Source: Billgrantia zhangzhouensis (GTDB taxonomy: Bacteria > Pseudomonadota > Gammaproteobacteria > Pseudomonadales > Halomonadaceae). From it: DNA of 64,000 nt. The stretch covers positions 305,924 through 369,923 of the forward strand of contig NZ_JABFTT010000004.1 of assembly GCF_021404465.1 (NCBI RefSeq). Reading direction: 5' to 3'. The notes under the pieces were generated by a model. The model saw only the letters and a list, made by a program, of their open reading frames with translations. It had not been told where the DNA came from and made no database searches. The position numbers and the translations under genes were made by a program. Shown one piece after another: positions 28,648 to 38,576 of this stretch (positions are counted from its first letter, which is position 1; each line of letters begins with the position of its first letter).

Positions 28648-29949
28648 ATGCGTATCAGCACCGTGACCATGTTCGATCAGAGCATGGCATCCATGAACCG
28701 GCAGCAGAGCGATTTCCTCAAGGTCAGTCAGCAGATCGCCAGCGGTCGTCGCGTGGTCAATCCGTCCGATGACCCTCAGGCAGCGTCGCGGGCGGTGGGC
28801 GTTTCCCAGTCCAAGGCGGTGACCCAGCAGTACGCCGATGCTCGGGTGACGGCGCGCAACTCCCTGGCTCAGTCCGAAAGTGTGCTCAACAGCGTTGCCG
28901 ATGCCATTACCAGTGCCAAGACACTGCTGGTACAAGCGGCAAGCGACACCCTGAGCGATGTCGATCGCGAATCCGTGGCTGCGGATCTACGCGGTGTCTA
29001 CGAGACGCTGATCGGTCAAGCCAATGCCACCGATGGCAACGGTCGCTACCTGTTCGGCGGCTATCAGGACAGCTCGCCGCCCTTTGCCCGTACCTCTGAC
29101 GAGGGCATTTCCGGCGTCAGCTATATTGGCGACGAGAACACCCGCGAGCAGCGCATCGACGCCTCGCGGCTGATGCCGGTGGCCGACAACGGAAAAACCA
29201 TCTTCCAGAGCATACCTTCAGGTGCCGGCTATGTGGCGCGGGCGGAGCGAGACAGCGCGCCCGGTGATCCGAGTTCTCTCGGCGTTCAAGATGGTTATTA
29301 CGCCAACGCCGGTTCCGTGACCTTCACTGGCGGTCCGAGCCGTGTAGATCCGAATGCCGAGCATTTCGGCAAGCCATTCGAGCTGGAATTCTCGACCGAT
29401 GAGGATGGTAATCCCGTCTTTTCCGTCCATGCCATTGAAGAAGATGGTAGCCGGACGCTCGTCGTTGATGATGAGGCCTATGAATCGGGCGAGACTGTCA
29501 GCTTCGGCGGTATTAGCATCACCCTGGAAGGCATGCCCGAAGAAGGCGATCAGATTCAAGTGCGTCCCGCCGATGACGAGGGCGCCAACCAGGATCTGTT
29601 CAAGACCCTCAAGGACGCCATCGATCTGTTGGAGATGGATCAGGAGGGTACCGCTGAGAACCGCGCTCACTTCCGCAACACCCTCAATACGGCGATGCGC
29701 GAACTGGACAATAGCCTCGACAACGTGCTGACCGTTCGCGCCTCCATGGGGGCGCGTCTCAACGAGCTGGACGTGGTCGACGCCGTTGGCGGTAACCGCA
29801 TGATGAACTACGAGCAGACGCTGTCCGATTTGGTCGACCTCGATTACGCCCAGGCAATTTCCGAATACAGTCTGCGCCAGGTGGGCCTGCAGGCCGCCCA
29901 GAGGGCCTTCGTCGACATCAAGGGCTTATCGCTGTTCAACTTCCTGTAA
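28648..29949 (+). CDS. flgL: Hook-filament junction protein 3, FlgL
   Basis: Second junction protein, on which the filament is built. Start MRISTVTMFDQSMASMNRQQ, the SGRRVVNPSDDPQAASRAV motif and the C-terminal YAQAISEYSLRQVGLQAAQR are typical. At 433 residues it is longer than the enteric protein (317), with an acidic middle domain. 20 bp after flgK; followed by a terminator. Confidence 0.94.
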   Translation: MRISTVTMFDQSMASMNRQQSDFLKVSQQIASGRRVVNPSDDPQAASRAVGVSQSKAVTQQYADARVTARNSLAQSESVLNSVADAITSAKTLLVQAASDTLSDVDRESVAADLRGVYETLIGQANATDGNGRYLFGGYQDSSPPFARTSDEGISGVSYIGDENTREQRIDASRLMPVADNGKTIFQSIPSGAGYVARAERDSAPGDPSSLGVQDGYYANAGSVTFTGGPSRVDPNAEHFGKPFELEFSTDEDGNPVFSVHAIEEDGSRTLVVDDEAYESGETVSFGGISITLEGMPEEGDQIQVRPADDEGANQDLFKTLKDAIDLLEMDQEGTAENRAHFRNTLNTAMRELDNSLDNVLTVRASMGARLNELDVVDAVGGNRMMNYEQTLSDLVDLDYAQAISEYSLRQVGLQAAQRAFVDIKGLSLFNFL

Positions 29950-30038
29950 GGTCATCGGCAGGGATGCCAAAGGGACGCTTCGAAGGACACCATTTCCCTG
30001 CAGACCTTATCGGTGTCAACCCATATGGTCTCTTTTCG

Positions 30039-30069
30039 CCGCTCCGGCTTGCCGGAGCGGTTTTTTTTT
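30039..30069 (+). terminator. Rho-independent terminator after flgKL
   Basis: Stem CCGCTCCGGC/GCCGGAGCGG with a 2-base loop, followed by nine T residues. It ends the flgKL transcript about 90 bases after the flgL stop. Confidence 0.95.
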
Positions 30070-30139
30070 CGGCTATGACACATTCCGTCCATGAAATTAA
30101 GATAGGAATAAGAAAAATAATAGCGTTACAGAGACTGAG

Positions 30140-31150
30140 ATGAGTTTAGTTCAATTTTCCACCCGTGTTTATCCGGAAGCGGATCGTTTAGAGGTGGCGC
30201 GGGATGTCTATGCTCCGATGGCGAGAGTCGAGCTTGGTGTGCCGCGCTCTGAAACACCCGATATCACGGTTCGGATGCGCTTTCTGCCAGGCGTTTCCAT
30301 TGCATTCGCGGAGTGCTCCACGTTGAGGGTGAAGCGTGGTGGGGGGCAACTTGCCGATGGTAACGACAACATCTCCCTGCTGTTGAATCCCGGTGGCCTT
30401 GGGGGCTGGGCAAGCTATCAGCGCCACCTGCGTCACCTGGTGTGCCCGGCGGGATTTGGCTGCGTTGGCTTCAAGGATCGTCCCGGTCTGATGGATTTTC
30501 ATGGGCAGCCTGGACAGCGGGCGCGCTTCATGAGTATAGATTTCCCCCGCGAGTTGCTGGCGCCACGGGTGGCCGACCTGGAGGATGCGGCCAGGGGGCG
30601 TCTCGTACCTGGCGAAGCGCTGCGTTTGCTCATGCGTCAGGCGCTCGAACTGACCCACTCTCCCGAGGCCCTATCGCCTGAACGGACCACGCAGGCGGCA
30701 GAGCAACTGCTGGATATGGCCACCCTGACGCTGGGTGGCACACGGGATGCCACGGAACTGGCGGTGAAGCGTGGCTTGAGCGCGGCGCGTCTGCGAGCCA
30801 TCAAGGCCATGATGGCGGCTCATGCCAGTTACGGTGGTTTGTCGGTGAATTGGGTGGCCAAGCGCTACGGCATCTCGCCCGATTATGTTCGAGCCCTGTT
30901 CAAGCGCCAGGGCACCAGCTTTACCGACCACCTGCTCGAACTGCGTCTGCAACGAGCCTACCGACAGCTAGCTGGACAGCGACGAGGCGGCCGCCCGATC
31001 GTGGATGTTGCCTATTCGTCCGGTTTCAACAATCTTTCCTGGTTCTACCGTGCCTTCCGGCAGCGTTTCGGCATGACCCCAAAGGACGCCCGCAACGGCC
31101 TTTCCATTCAGGGGAATATGGGGGCTTTCTCTTCCCTGTTGTACCGCTGA
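30140..31150 (+). CDS. AraC-family transcriptional regulator
   Basis: DNA-binding regulator of 336 residues. The N-terminal half (about 1-215) is a cupin-like effector or dimerisation region without a recognised ligand motif. The C-terminal AraC domain has two helix-turn-helix units: LSVNWVAKRYGISPDYVRALF and IVDVAYSSGFNNLSWFYRAF, followed by RQRFGMTPKDAR. It sits 98 bp upstream of, and co-oriented with, a large autotransporter, its most likely target. Both lie as an insertion between flgKL and fliR. Confidence 0.88.
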   Translation: MSLVQFSTRVYPEADRLEVARDVYAPMARVELGVPRSETPDITVRMRFLPGVSIAFAECSTLRVKRGGGQLADGNDNISLLLNPGGLGGWASYQRHLRHLVCPAGFGCVGFKDRPGLMDFHGQPGQRARFMSIDFPRELLAPRVADLEDAARGRLVPGEALRLLMRQALELTHSPEALSPERTTQAAEQLLDMATLTLGGTRDATELAVKRGLSAARLRAIKAMMAAHASYGGLSVNWVAKRYGISPDYVRALFKRQGTSFTDHLLELRLQRAYRQLAGQRRGGRPIVDVAYSSGFNNLSWFYRAFRQRFGMTPKDARNGLSIQGNMGAFSSLLYR

Positions 31151-31248
31151 GTGTAAGAACCGTTCGTTCCGCCCCGTTAGGGTATTGCCACGTGTATTGG
31201 CGCGCTGAAGACAAGCGCCTGATGACAAGGGCGGGGGGAACGCACAGA

Positions 31249-34200
31249 ATGAACCATCACTACAAGCGTCTTTTCAATCGCAGCCTGAAGGTGTGGCAGG
31301 CCGTGCCGGAGACGGCTCGCGCGCGAGGCAAGAGCGGCTGGAGTGCAACGCAGCGCATTTGCCGGCCATTAATGAGTGCGATTGTGTGCAGGCGCTCATT
31401 ACAGATAGGGGGCGTGGCGCTGGCACTGCTCATGCCGCCAGCCCTGGCCCAGACCCTCCCTTCTCCGCCTCACAGCAGCGGCGGCGAGAGTGCCAATGGC
31501 GGCGCTGGCGGTGGCATCGACGCGGATGGCGAAGGTATCGCAGGCAGCGCCGGCGGCGGTGGCGGCCCCGGTGCCGCTGGAGGCGCCGACGGTGGCGGAA
31601 GCGGCGGCAGCCACGGCAACGAGGGCGATCCCACTGGGGGCGACGGTGAGCACGGGGGCGGTCTGACTAGCGGTGGCGGCGGTGGCGGCCATGGTTACTT
31701 GGGGGAGGATATTCCCGCTGCTGACGACATCGCCGGGGGTAACGGCGGTAGGGGGAATTCTGGCGGCGGCGGCGGTGCCGGAGGCTATGGCGCCTTCGTC
31801 ACCAATGGCGGAACGGCGGAAATCGCCGACAGCCAGTCGCTCCGGGGAGGCGATGGAGGGCTCGGCTCCTCTATCGACCGAGACAATCGCGGCAGGGGCG
31901 GCGACGGCGGTGCCGGCCTCTATTTCCAGGGGGACAGCCTGACGAACGCGGGCAGGCTCTCCGGGGGCTCGTCGGGTGACGGAAACGTAACCTGGGACTT
32001 GGACGGCGGCGACGGCGGTGCCGGCCTCATTTTCGATGGTCGCGAACTGATCAACCGAGGCACGATCTCGGGCGGCGACGGCGGGCCGGCTCGCCAGGGA
32101 GATGGCGGGTTCGGCGGCACCGGGCTGGATTTCAACGGTACGACCCTTGTTAACGACGACGACGGCACGATCTCCGGCGGCGCCGGTGGTCGCATGGAAC
32201 ATGACGAATTTGATGGCGGCGTCGGCGGCATCGGTCTTGTTTTCGATGGGAGCGATCTGACCAACCGGGGCAGTATCTTCGGCGGCGAAGGCGGGGCGGG
32301 AGCCGGGAACGACGGGGGTATCGGCCTCACCTTCTCTGGCGGTGAGTTGATCAACCAAGGCGCGATCTCCGGCGGGGATGGCGGAAGGGCACACTTGGGC
32401 ACAGGCAGCGACGGCGGAGACGGCGGTGTCGGCATCATCGTCGAGGCCGATGGGGCCAGGATCGTCAATGAAGGCGCGATCTCCGGCGGCGATGGCGGGG
32501 AATCAGGTAATGGCGTCGGCGGAGCCGGCAATGTCGGCGTTATCGTCGAGGCCGACGGGGCCACGGTCGTCAACGCCGGCACCATCTCCGGCGGCTCGGG
32601 GCGCGGGCGCGCCGCTGCGCTGACCTTGAACGGGGGCGACGGAACGCTGGAACTGCGGGCGGGCTATGCCTTCCAAGGCGATGTGGTCGCAAACGGCGCT
32701 AACGCCACCCTGGCGCTGGGCGATGTCGAGCGCTTCGACGTGGAAGACCTGGGCAGCCTCTATAGCGGGTTCGAGAATTTCGTCAACCGCAGCGGCAGCG
32801 GTACCATGCTGACGGGCTATGACCGTGCAGGAACCGATTGGCTGGTTGAGCGCAACAGCGCGCTTCTTGTCGACACCGACAGCCTGCGCGGCGATGTGGA
32901 GGTCGAGAACAACGCGGTTATGGTTTTCAATCATGACTTCGATGGCGTCTACACTGGGGCGGTCTTTGGCGAAGGCATGGCGATCTTCGGCGAAGGTATT
33001 GAAGCCGGTACGCTGCTGCTGACCGGCGACAGTTCCGCCTTTTCGGGGGAAACGACCGTTTCCGGTGGCACATTGTTGGTAGGCGACGCCGACGGCATCG
33101 GCAGGCTCGGTGGCTCGATCACGGTCGCGGAAGGCGCCACACTCGGTGGTTCGGGCACGGTTGGCAGCTCGGGCTCCACCACGACGATTGCCGATGGCGG
33201 CATTCTTGCACCGGGCAATTCCATCGGCACGCTCGACTTCGGCGGCAGCCTTGTCCTTTCCTCTGGCTCGATCCTCGATTTTCAGCTTGGCGGTCCGGGC
33301 AGCGAGGATGACCCGGCCTCCGGGGTCAGTGATCGCATCCACGTCGCTGAAGACCTGACCCTCGACGGTACGCTCAATCTTTCGCAAAGCGGCGACGCGT
33401 CTGTTGGCGCGGCGGGATTCGGTTACTACCGACTGGTGACCTACGGCGGGGCTCTCGACGGTGACGGCCTGACGATGGAAGATACACCCGCCATCGACAA
33501 TGCAGGCTATCGGCTCCTCACCGACACGGATGGCCAGTTCATCGATCTGTTCGTCGGCGCTCTGGGCGATGACCAATTGCAGCGCTGGCAGGGGGGCGAC
33601 GGGGCCTGGACGGTCAGCGGCGAGACCTGGCGCAATATCGACAGTGATGGAATGGCGGGCGATATGGACGTTGCATGGGCGGGCAATACTGCCATTTTCG
33701 ACGATGCGCCCGGCGGTACCGTTGTTGTCGAGGGCACACAAGGTTTTGCCGGACTGCAATTCCGTCATGGAGATTACGTTCTCGAAGGCAGCGGTCAGTT
33801 GCAGACCGATCCGGACGGCTCGGAGATCCGCGTCCTTGCCGAGCGGGCCGGGGTCGCAACGGCAATCACGGGCACGGGCGGCGTCGGCATCACCGGAGGC
33901 GGCACGCTAATCCTTTCTGGCAACAATCGCTATGAGGGTGGCACGACGCTGGCGGGCGGCACCACGCTTTCCGTGTCCGATGACACCAATCTCGGGCATG
34001 CCGATGGGGCTCTGACCTTCAATGGCGGCACGCTGACCACCACCGACAGTTTCGATAGCGCCCGCGATGTGGTACTCAGCGGCAACGGCCGCTTCGGCGT
34101 TGCCGACGACACCGCCCTCGGGCTGTCGGGCAATATCGCCGGTAGTGGCGATCTGCGCCTGGTTGGAAATGGTACCCTCGAACTCACCGGCACCAATGAT

Positions 34201-36228
34201 TACGGCAATACCGTCGTCGAGGCCGGCACATTGCTCGGCAACGTCGAGGCGATCTCCGGCGATATCGCCAATGCCGGCACGGTGGTGTTCGGTCAGACGC
34301 GTAGCGGTTCCTTTGCCGGTGACATCGCCGGCCTGAACGGCACGGACGGAGACATGATCCTGCGCGGCGGAGGCTCGCTGACGCTCGGCGGCTTCTCTTC
34401 CCTCGACTGGGCCGTGGAGGACGGTACGCTGATCTCTGCCTCGGACCGTTTCACTGGCGATCTCGACGTCGCTGCAGGTGCTTCTTTCATCTTCGATCAG
34501 GACTATGACGGGGCCTATGCCGGCGCGTTTTCCGGCTCTGGCACCCTCGACTTCACCGGCGGTGGTCTTGTCGAGCTGACTGGCGACAGCTCCGGCTTTG
34601 CCGGCCTCACTGAAGTGACCGATACGACACTGGTTGTCAACGACACACTGAGCGGTTCTGCAATGATCGGCATGGACGGCGTGCTGGCCGGCGACGGCAC
34701 CATCGGCTCGGGCACCGGCTCGATGGTGACGCTCGCTTCGGGCGCAACGCTCGCGCCGGGCAACTCCATCGGTGAGCTGACCGTCGACGGCGACCTAACC
34801 TTCGAGGCCGGCTCCCACTACGAGGTGGAAGTCGACCCTACCAGCGGCGACAGCGACCACACCCATGTCACTGGCACCGCCTTCCTCGAAGGCTCGGTGG
34901 TGCATATTGGTCTTGGCGAGTCGGACGATTACGCTCCCGAGAGCCGCTACCGCATCCTCAGTGCCGAGGGTGGGCTGGACGGCGAGTTCGGCGAGGTGAC
35001 GTCCGCCTTCACCTTCCTCGATGCCGCGTTGATGTATGACACCGAGAGCGACCTCCACGGCGTGGACCTGACCCTGGAACGCAACGGTATCGATTTCGCC
35101 GACGTGGCCGGAACCCGCAACCAGCGCGCCACCGCCGGTGGCATCGACAGCCTGGCCGCCGGCCATGCCGTGTATGACGTCATCGTCACCCATGCCGGCA
35201 GCGAGGCTGAACTGCGCGAGGCCTATGACCGCCTCTCGGGTGAGCTGCATGCCTCGACCCATGGCGCACTGATCGAGGACAGCCGCCTGGTGCGCCAGGC
35301 CGCCAACGACCGGTTGCGCGCCGCCGATGGCGCGGCCACCGTACCGATGGTCATCGGCGACAATCCGGCCACCGACCCCACGGCTACCCCCTCTACCGCC
35401 TGGGTGCGCGCCATCGGCAACTGGGGCAGTAACGCCGGCGACGGCAACGCCGCCAGCCTCAACCGCGACACCTTTGGTGTCGCCGCCGGTGTCGACACCC
35501 AGGTCAGCGAGCGGGTGCGTGCCGGGGTGCTGACCGGTTACACTCGTGGCGATATCAGCATTGGCGGTGGACGCGGCAGCGCTGATGTCGACAGCGCTCA
35601 CTTCGGCCTCTACGCTGGTGTCCGCCTCGATGATGACGAGAGCAGGGGCGAACTATCCCTGCGCGGCGGCGCCTTCTACGGCTACCATGAGGTCGACAGC
35701 CAGCGTCACGTCCAGGTCGGTACGCTCGGCGAGCGCCTCGAGGACGAACGCAGCGCACACACCCTGCACGCCTACGGCGAACTCGCCTACCGGGTCGACG
35801 CTGGCCCGGCGACCCTTGAGCCGTTCGTCAACCTGGCTCATGTCCACCAGCGCACCTCGAGCAGTGAGGAAAACGGCGGCAATACCGCGCTGCACAGCGA
35901 CAGCCAGACCAGCGATACCAGCTTCGCGACCCTCGGCGTGCGGCCCAGTGTCGAGGTGAACATCGGTGACGCCGATGCCACCCTCTACGGCAGTGTCGGC
36001 TGGCGGCACGCCTTCGGCGACAACACCCGGGGCCTCGACCAACGCTTCGTCGGCGGCGATGCCTTCAGCATTGCCGGCACGCCGATCGCCGAGAACAGCG
36101 GGGTGGTCGAAGCCGGTGTCAGCGTGGCGCTCAACGAACGCACCTTGTTGGATCTCGCCTATGGCGGCCAGTACGGCGACGGCATGGAGGACCACGGTGC
36201 CCGGGCGACGTTCGAGTGGCGCTTTTAA
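31249..36228 (+). CDS. Type Va autotransporter with Gly-rich beta-helix passenger
   Basis: Predicted surface-exposed adhesin-like protein of 1659 residues. The chosen ATG starts an extended signal peptide (MNHHYKRLFNRSLKVWQAV, then a basic stretch, then LQIGGVALALLMPPALAQ). A very Gly-rich segment (about 75-210) and seven imperfect GGxG repeats (about 215-455) follow. Then come autotransporter-associated repeats (GTLLLTGDSSAFSGETTVSG, LAPGNSIG three times in variant form). The C-terminal beta-barrel starts near residue 1380 (TAWVRAIGNWGSN) and ends in the outer-membrane signature EWRF. The frame is open further upstream inside the AraC gene, but that has no signal peptide. Confidence 0.92.
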   Translation: MNHHYKRLFNRSLKVWQAVPETARARGKSGWSATQRICRPLMSAIVCRRSLQIGGVALALLMPPALAQTLPSPPHSSGGESANGGAGGGIDADGEGIAGSAGGGGGPGAAGGADGGGSGGSHGNEGDPTGGDGEHGGGLTSGGGGGGHGYLGEDIPAADDIAGGNGGRGNSGGGGGAGGYGAFVTNGGTAEIADSQSLRGGDGGLGSSIDRDNRGRGGDGGAGLYFQGDSLTNAGRLSGGSSGDGNVTWDLDGGDGGAGLIFDGRELINRGTISGGDGGPARQGDGGFGGTGLDFNGTTLVNDDDGTISGGAGGRMEHDEFDGGVGGIGLVFDGSDLTNRGSIFGGEGGAGAGNDGGIGLTFSGGELINQGAISGGDGGRAHLGTGSDGGDGGVGIIVEADGARIVNEGAISGGDGGESGNGVGGAGNVGVIVEADGATVVNAGTISGGSGRGRAAALTLNGGDGTLELRAGYAFQGDVVANGANATLALGDVERFDVEDLGSLYSGFENFVNRSGSGTMLTGYDRAGTDWLVERNSALLVDTDSLRGDVEVENNAVMVFNHDFDGVYTGAVFGEGMAIFGEGIEAGTLLLTGDSSAFSGETTVSGGTLLVGDADGIGRLGGSITVAEGATLGGSGTVGSSGSTTTIADGGILAPGNSIGTLDFGGSLVLSSGSILDFQLGGPGSEDDPASGVSDRIHVAEDLTLDGTLNLSQSGDASVGAAGFGYYRLVTYGGALDGDGLTMEDTPAIDNAGYRLLTDTDGQFIDLFVGALGDDQLQRWQGGDGAWTVSGETWRNIDSDGMAGDMDVAWAGNTAIFDDAPGGTVVVEGTQGFAGLQFRHGDYVLEGSGQLQTDPDGSEIRVLAERAGVATAITGTGGVGITGGGTLILSGNNRYEGGTTLAGGTTLSVSDDTNLGHADGALTFNGGTLTTTDSFDSARDVVLSGNGRFGVADDTALGLSGNIAGSGDLRLVGNGTLELTGTNDYGNTVVEAGTLLGNVEAISGDIANAGTVVFGQTRSGSFAGDIAGLNGTDGDMILRGGGSLTLGGFSSLDWAVEDGTLISASDRFTGDLDVAAGASFIFDQDYDGAYAGAFSGSGTLDFTGGGLVELTGDSSGFAGLTEVTDTTLVVNDTLSGSAMIGMDGVLAGDGTIGSGTGSMVTLASGATLAPGNSIGELTVDGDLTFEAGSHYEVEVDPTSGDSDHTHVTGTAFLEGSVVHIGLGESDDYAPESRYRILSAEGGLDGEFGEVTSAFTFLDAALMYDTESDLHGVDLTLERNGIDFADVAGTRNQRATAGGIDSLAAGHAVYDVIVTHAGSEAELREAYDRLSGELHASTHGALIEDSRLVRQAANDRLRAADGAATVPMVIGDNPATDPTATPSTAWVRAIGNWGSNAGDGNAASLNRDTFGVAAGVDTQVSERVRAGVLTGYTRGDISIGGGRGSADVDSAHFGLYAGVRLDDDESRGELSLRGGAFYGYHEVDSQRHVQVGTLGERLEDERSAHTLHAYGELAYRVDAGPATLEPFVNLAHVHQRTSSSEENGGNTALHSDSQTSDTSFATLGVRPSVEVNIGDADATLYGSVGWRHAFGDNTRGLDQRFVGGDAFSIAGTPIAENSGVVEAGVSVALNERTLLDLAYGGQYGDGMEDHGARATFEWRF
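31905..32605 (+). repeat. Seven in-frame passenger repeats of the autotransporter
   Basis: Seven degenerate units with the pattern GGxG(L/I)xF-x-G-x2-(L/I)-xN-x-G-x-I-x-GG. Examples are GLIFDGRELINRGTISGGDG and GLTFSGGELINQGAISGGDG. Spacing varies from about 25 to 50 residues. The last two replace the F-G pair with IVEADGA. Confidence 0.8.
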
Positions 36229-36281
36229 CCCTTCTATCCGGCCTAGGTAGTGGCCTTGTTGCCACCCAGGCATCATGAAGT

Positions 36282-37073
36282 TCAGGAAAGCGGCGCCAGC
36301 GCCTCGATCAGCGAATAGAGGAACTGGATGCCGTTGCTGAACAGGCGCTGCAGGAAGCGCGACATGTCGGTCATCAGCACCATCAGCAGCACCAGGCCGA
36401 CGGTCAGCGAGGTGGGGAAACCGATATTGAACACCGTCAGTTGGGGGGCGGAGCGGTTGAGGATACCCATGGCCAGGTTGATGATCAGCAATGACCCCAC
36501 CAGCGGCAGCGCCAGCGACATGCCGGCCACGAAGATAGTGCCGCCGTAGCGTACCAGCATTTCGAAGGCGGCAGGATTGAAGGCCCCGATGCCCACTGGC
36601 AAGCCATGGAAGCTCGAGACCAGTGCCTCCAGCACCATTAGATGCCCGCCCAAGGCCAGGAACATCAGCAGGGTGATCATGAAGAACACCCGCGACAAGA
36701 TCATGGTGTTGGTGCCACTGCCGGCATCGAAAAAAGTAGCGAAGGCCAAGCCCATCTGCAGCCCGATGAACTCGCCGGCCGCCTGGACCACGGCGAAAAC
36801 CACGTGCATCACCATGCCAATGGCAATGCCGATCAGCATCTGCTCCACCATGATACCGAACCCCGCCCAGGAAACGATGGGCACGTCGGGCATGGGTGGC
36901 AACACCGGGGCGATGACCAGGGTGACCAGGAAGGCCAGTGCGACCTTGGCCTGGTTGGGTACGCTCGAATGGCCCCATAGCGGTGCAGCGGAGAAGAACG
37001 CCAGGATTCGCACGAAGGGCCACAGCAATATCACCAGCCAGCCGTGCAGTTGGGCGAAGGTCACCTCGACCAT
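36282..37073 (-). CDS. fliR: Flagellar export apparatus protein FliR
   Basis: Integral membrane subunit of the export gate core (FliP5-FliQ4-FliR1). 263 residues with about six hydrophobic helices; conserved PLWGHSSVPNQAKVALAF and QLTVFNIGFPTSLTVGL. It ends the minus-strand fli operon and converges on the autotransporter, 53 bp apart. flhB, which usually follows, is not here. Confidence 0.95.
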   Translation of the reverse strand: MVEVTFAQLHGWLVILLWPFVRILAFFSAAPLWGHSSVPNQAKVALAFLVTLVIAPVLPPMPDVPIVSWAGFGIMVEQMLIGIAIGMVMHVVFAVVQAAGEFIGLQMGLAFATFFDAGSGTNTMILSRVFFMITLLMFLALGGHLMVLEALVSSFHGLPVGIGAFNPAAFEMLVRYGGTIFVAGMSLALPLVGSLLIINLAMGILNRSAPQLTVFNIGFPTSLTVGLVLLMVLMTDMSRFLQRLFSNGIQFLYSLIEALAPLS

Positions 37074-37080
37074 GGATGGC

Positions 37081-37350
37081 TCACATCAGCATGCTGGGGA
37101 TGCTGGTGAAAAGGGTGCGGGTGAAATCCACGATCAAACCGATCAGCCAAGGGCCGGCGAGCACCAGCACGGTGAAAACGCCGAGAATCTTTGGAATGAA
37201 CGAGAGGGTCATCTCGTTGATCTGGGTAGCGGCCTGGAAGAGGCTAACGATCAAGCCGGTCAACAGTGCCGTGATCAGTAGCGGGCCGGCCAGGAACAGC
37301 GTGACGCGCATGCCCTGGTAGGCGATACCCATGACCATTTCCGGTGTCAT
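37081..37350 (-). CDS. fliQ: Flagellar export apparatus protein FliQ
   Basis: Small two-helix membrane subunit of the export gate, 89 residues. MTPEMVMGIAYQGMRVTLF and LFQAATQINEMTLSFIPKI are canonical. Seven bases separate it from fliR. Confidence 0.96.
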   Translation of the reverse strand: MTPEMVMGIAYQGMRVTLFLAGPLLITALLTGLIVSLFQAATQINEMTLSFIPKILGVFTVLVLAGPWLIGLIVDFTRTLFTSIPSMLM

Positions 37351-37359
37351 CTCGACTCC

Positions 37360-38142
37360 TCAGATGAAGAAACTCTCCGACAGCGAACCGATGACCAACT
37401 GCCAGCCGTCGACCAGGACGAACAGCATCAGTTTGAACGGCAGCGAAATCGTTGCGGGCGGCACCATCATCATGCCTAGTGACATCAGCGTGCTGGCGAC
37501 TACCAGATCGATGATCAGGAATGGGATGAAGATGGTGAAGCCGATCTGAAACGCCGTCTTCAACTCGCTCGTCACGAAGGCCGGCACCAGGATGCGTAGC
37601 GGTACGTCTTCCGGACCCTGCATGGGGCCGGCTTCGGCCAGGCGCGCGAAGAGCGCCAGGTCGGGCTCGCGGGTCTGGGCCAGCATGAACTCACGGAAGG
37701 GCTCCTGGGCCAGCAGCAGAAACTCTTCGAAAGTGATGTCATCCGCGGTCAGCGGCACCCAGGCGGATTCGTAAACCATGCCAATTACCGGCGACATGAT
37801 GAAGAAAGTCAGGAACAGGGCGAGCCCCAACAGTACCTGATTGGGCGGTGTCGCCTGGGTGCCGATGGCGGTGCGTAGCAGACTGAGCACGATGATGATG
37901 CGGGTGAAGCTGGTCATCATCAGCAGCGCTGCCGGCAGGAACGCCAGCGAACTCAGCAGTAATAGTGTCTGCAGCTGAATCGACCATTGCTGGCCGCCAT
38001 CCTCGAGCGGCTGACTGACGATGCCAGGGATCTGCTGGGCCTCGGCGCCCAGCGGTATCGATATCAGCAGAAGAGCGATGAACGGAAGCGGCCAGCGAAG
38101 CCATTGGGCTTGCTGGAGCGTGGAGAACATCTGGTGAATCAT
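37360..38142 (-). CDS. fliP: Flagellar export apparatus protein FliP
   Basis: Main pore subunit of the export gate. A cleavable signal peptide (residues about 1-34) precedes four helices with [20 protein letters not shown] and [17 protein letters not shown]. 260 residues. The start overlaps the fliO stop by four bases. Confidence 0.96.
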   Translation of the reverse strand: MIHQMFSTLQQAQWLRWPLPFIALLLISIPLGAEAQQIPGIVSQPLEDGGQQWSIQLQTLLLLSSLAFLPAALLMMTSFTRIIIVLSLLRTAIGTQATPPNQVLLGLALFLTFFIMSPVIGMVYESAWVPLTADDITFEEFLLLAQEPFREFMLAQTREPDLALFARLAEAGPMQGPEDVPLRILVPAFVTSELKTAFQIGFTIFIPFLIIDLVVASTLMSLGMMMVPPATISLPFKLMLFVLVDGWQLVIGSLSESFFI

Positions 38143-38576
38143 GAACCTCTCCGCCCGTTGCTGCCCAGGCCGGCATTTTGCTTGAGTGCCCGAGCGAAGC
38201 GTGTGGCGAAGCGCTCGCCTTCGGCAGAGGCGGAAGAAGGATCGCCTGCCGGACGAGCGGGGGCCGGAAGTTCGTGCAGTTTATTGACTTGGCCGCCGCC
38301 GACGCCGAGTACCAACCAGGTGCCCTCGACCTCGACGATCACCACGCGTTCGCGACTGCCAAGCGCGGCACTGCCGACGATCTGAAGGTGACCGCCGGCG
38401 GCGCGCCGCTGGGGGCCCCAGCGGCGCAGTAGCGCCGTGCATATCAGAATGATGGCGATGACCAGCGCCAAGGCTGCGGCCGTTTTGCCGAGGGTGGCCA
38501 TGCCTACCAGGGCATCGCCACCGACAGCGAGGGACTCGAGCCCTGAAGACGTATCGGGGGACGGGGTGTTGCTCAT
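38139..38576 (-). CDS. fliO: Flagellar protein FliO
   Basis: Membrane scaffold that helps assemble the FliP ring. 145 residues with one helix near residues 30-50 ([19 protein letters not shown]) and a conserved cytoplasmic segment around [16 protein letters not shown]. Overlaps fliP and fliN by four bases each. Confidence 0.9.
   Translation of the reverse strand: MSNTPSPDTSSGLESLAVGGDALVGMATLGKTAAALALVIAIILICTALLRRWGPQRRAAGGHLQIVGSAALGSRERVVIVEVEGTWLVLGVGGGQVNKLHELPAPARPAGDPSSASAEGERFATRFARALKQNAGLGSNGRRGS

Noticed and set aside
30850..31248. Upstream in-frame extension of the autotransporter overlapping the AraC gene
   Set aside because: It lies in another frame of a well-conserved AraC domain, has no signal peptide, and the extended signal peptide starts cleanly at 31249.
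31399..33768. Long minus-strand open frames opposite the autotransporter passenger
   Set aside because: They mirror the GC-rich, Gly-repeat codons of the real gene and have no recognisable domains.
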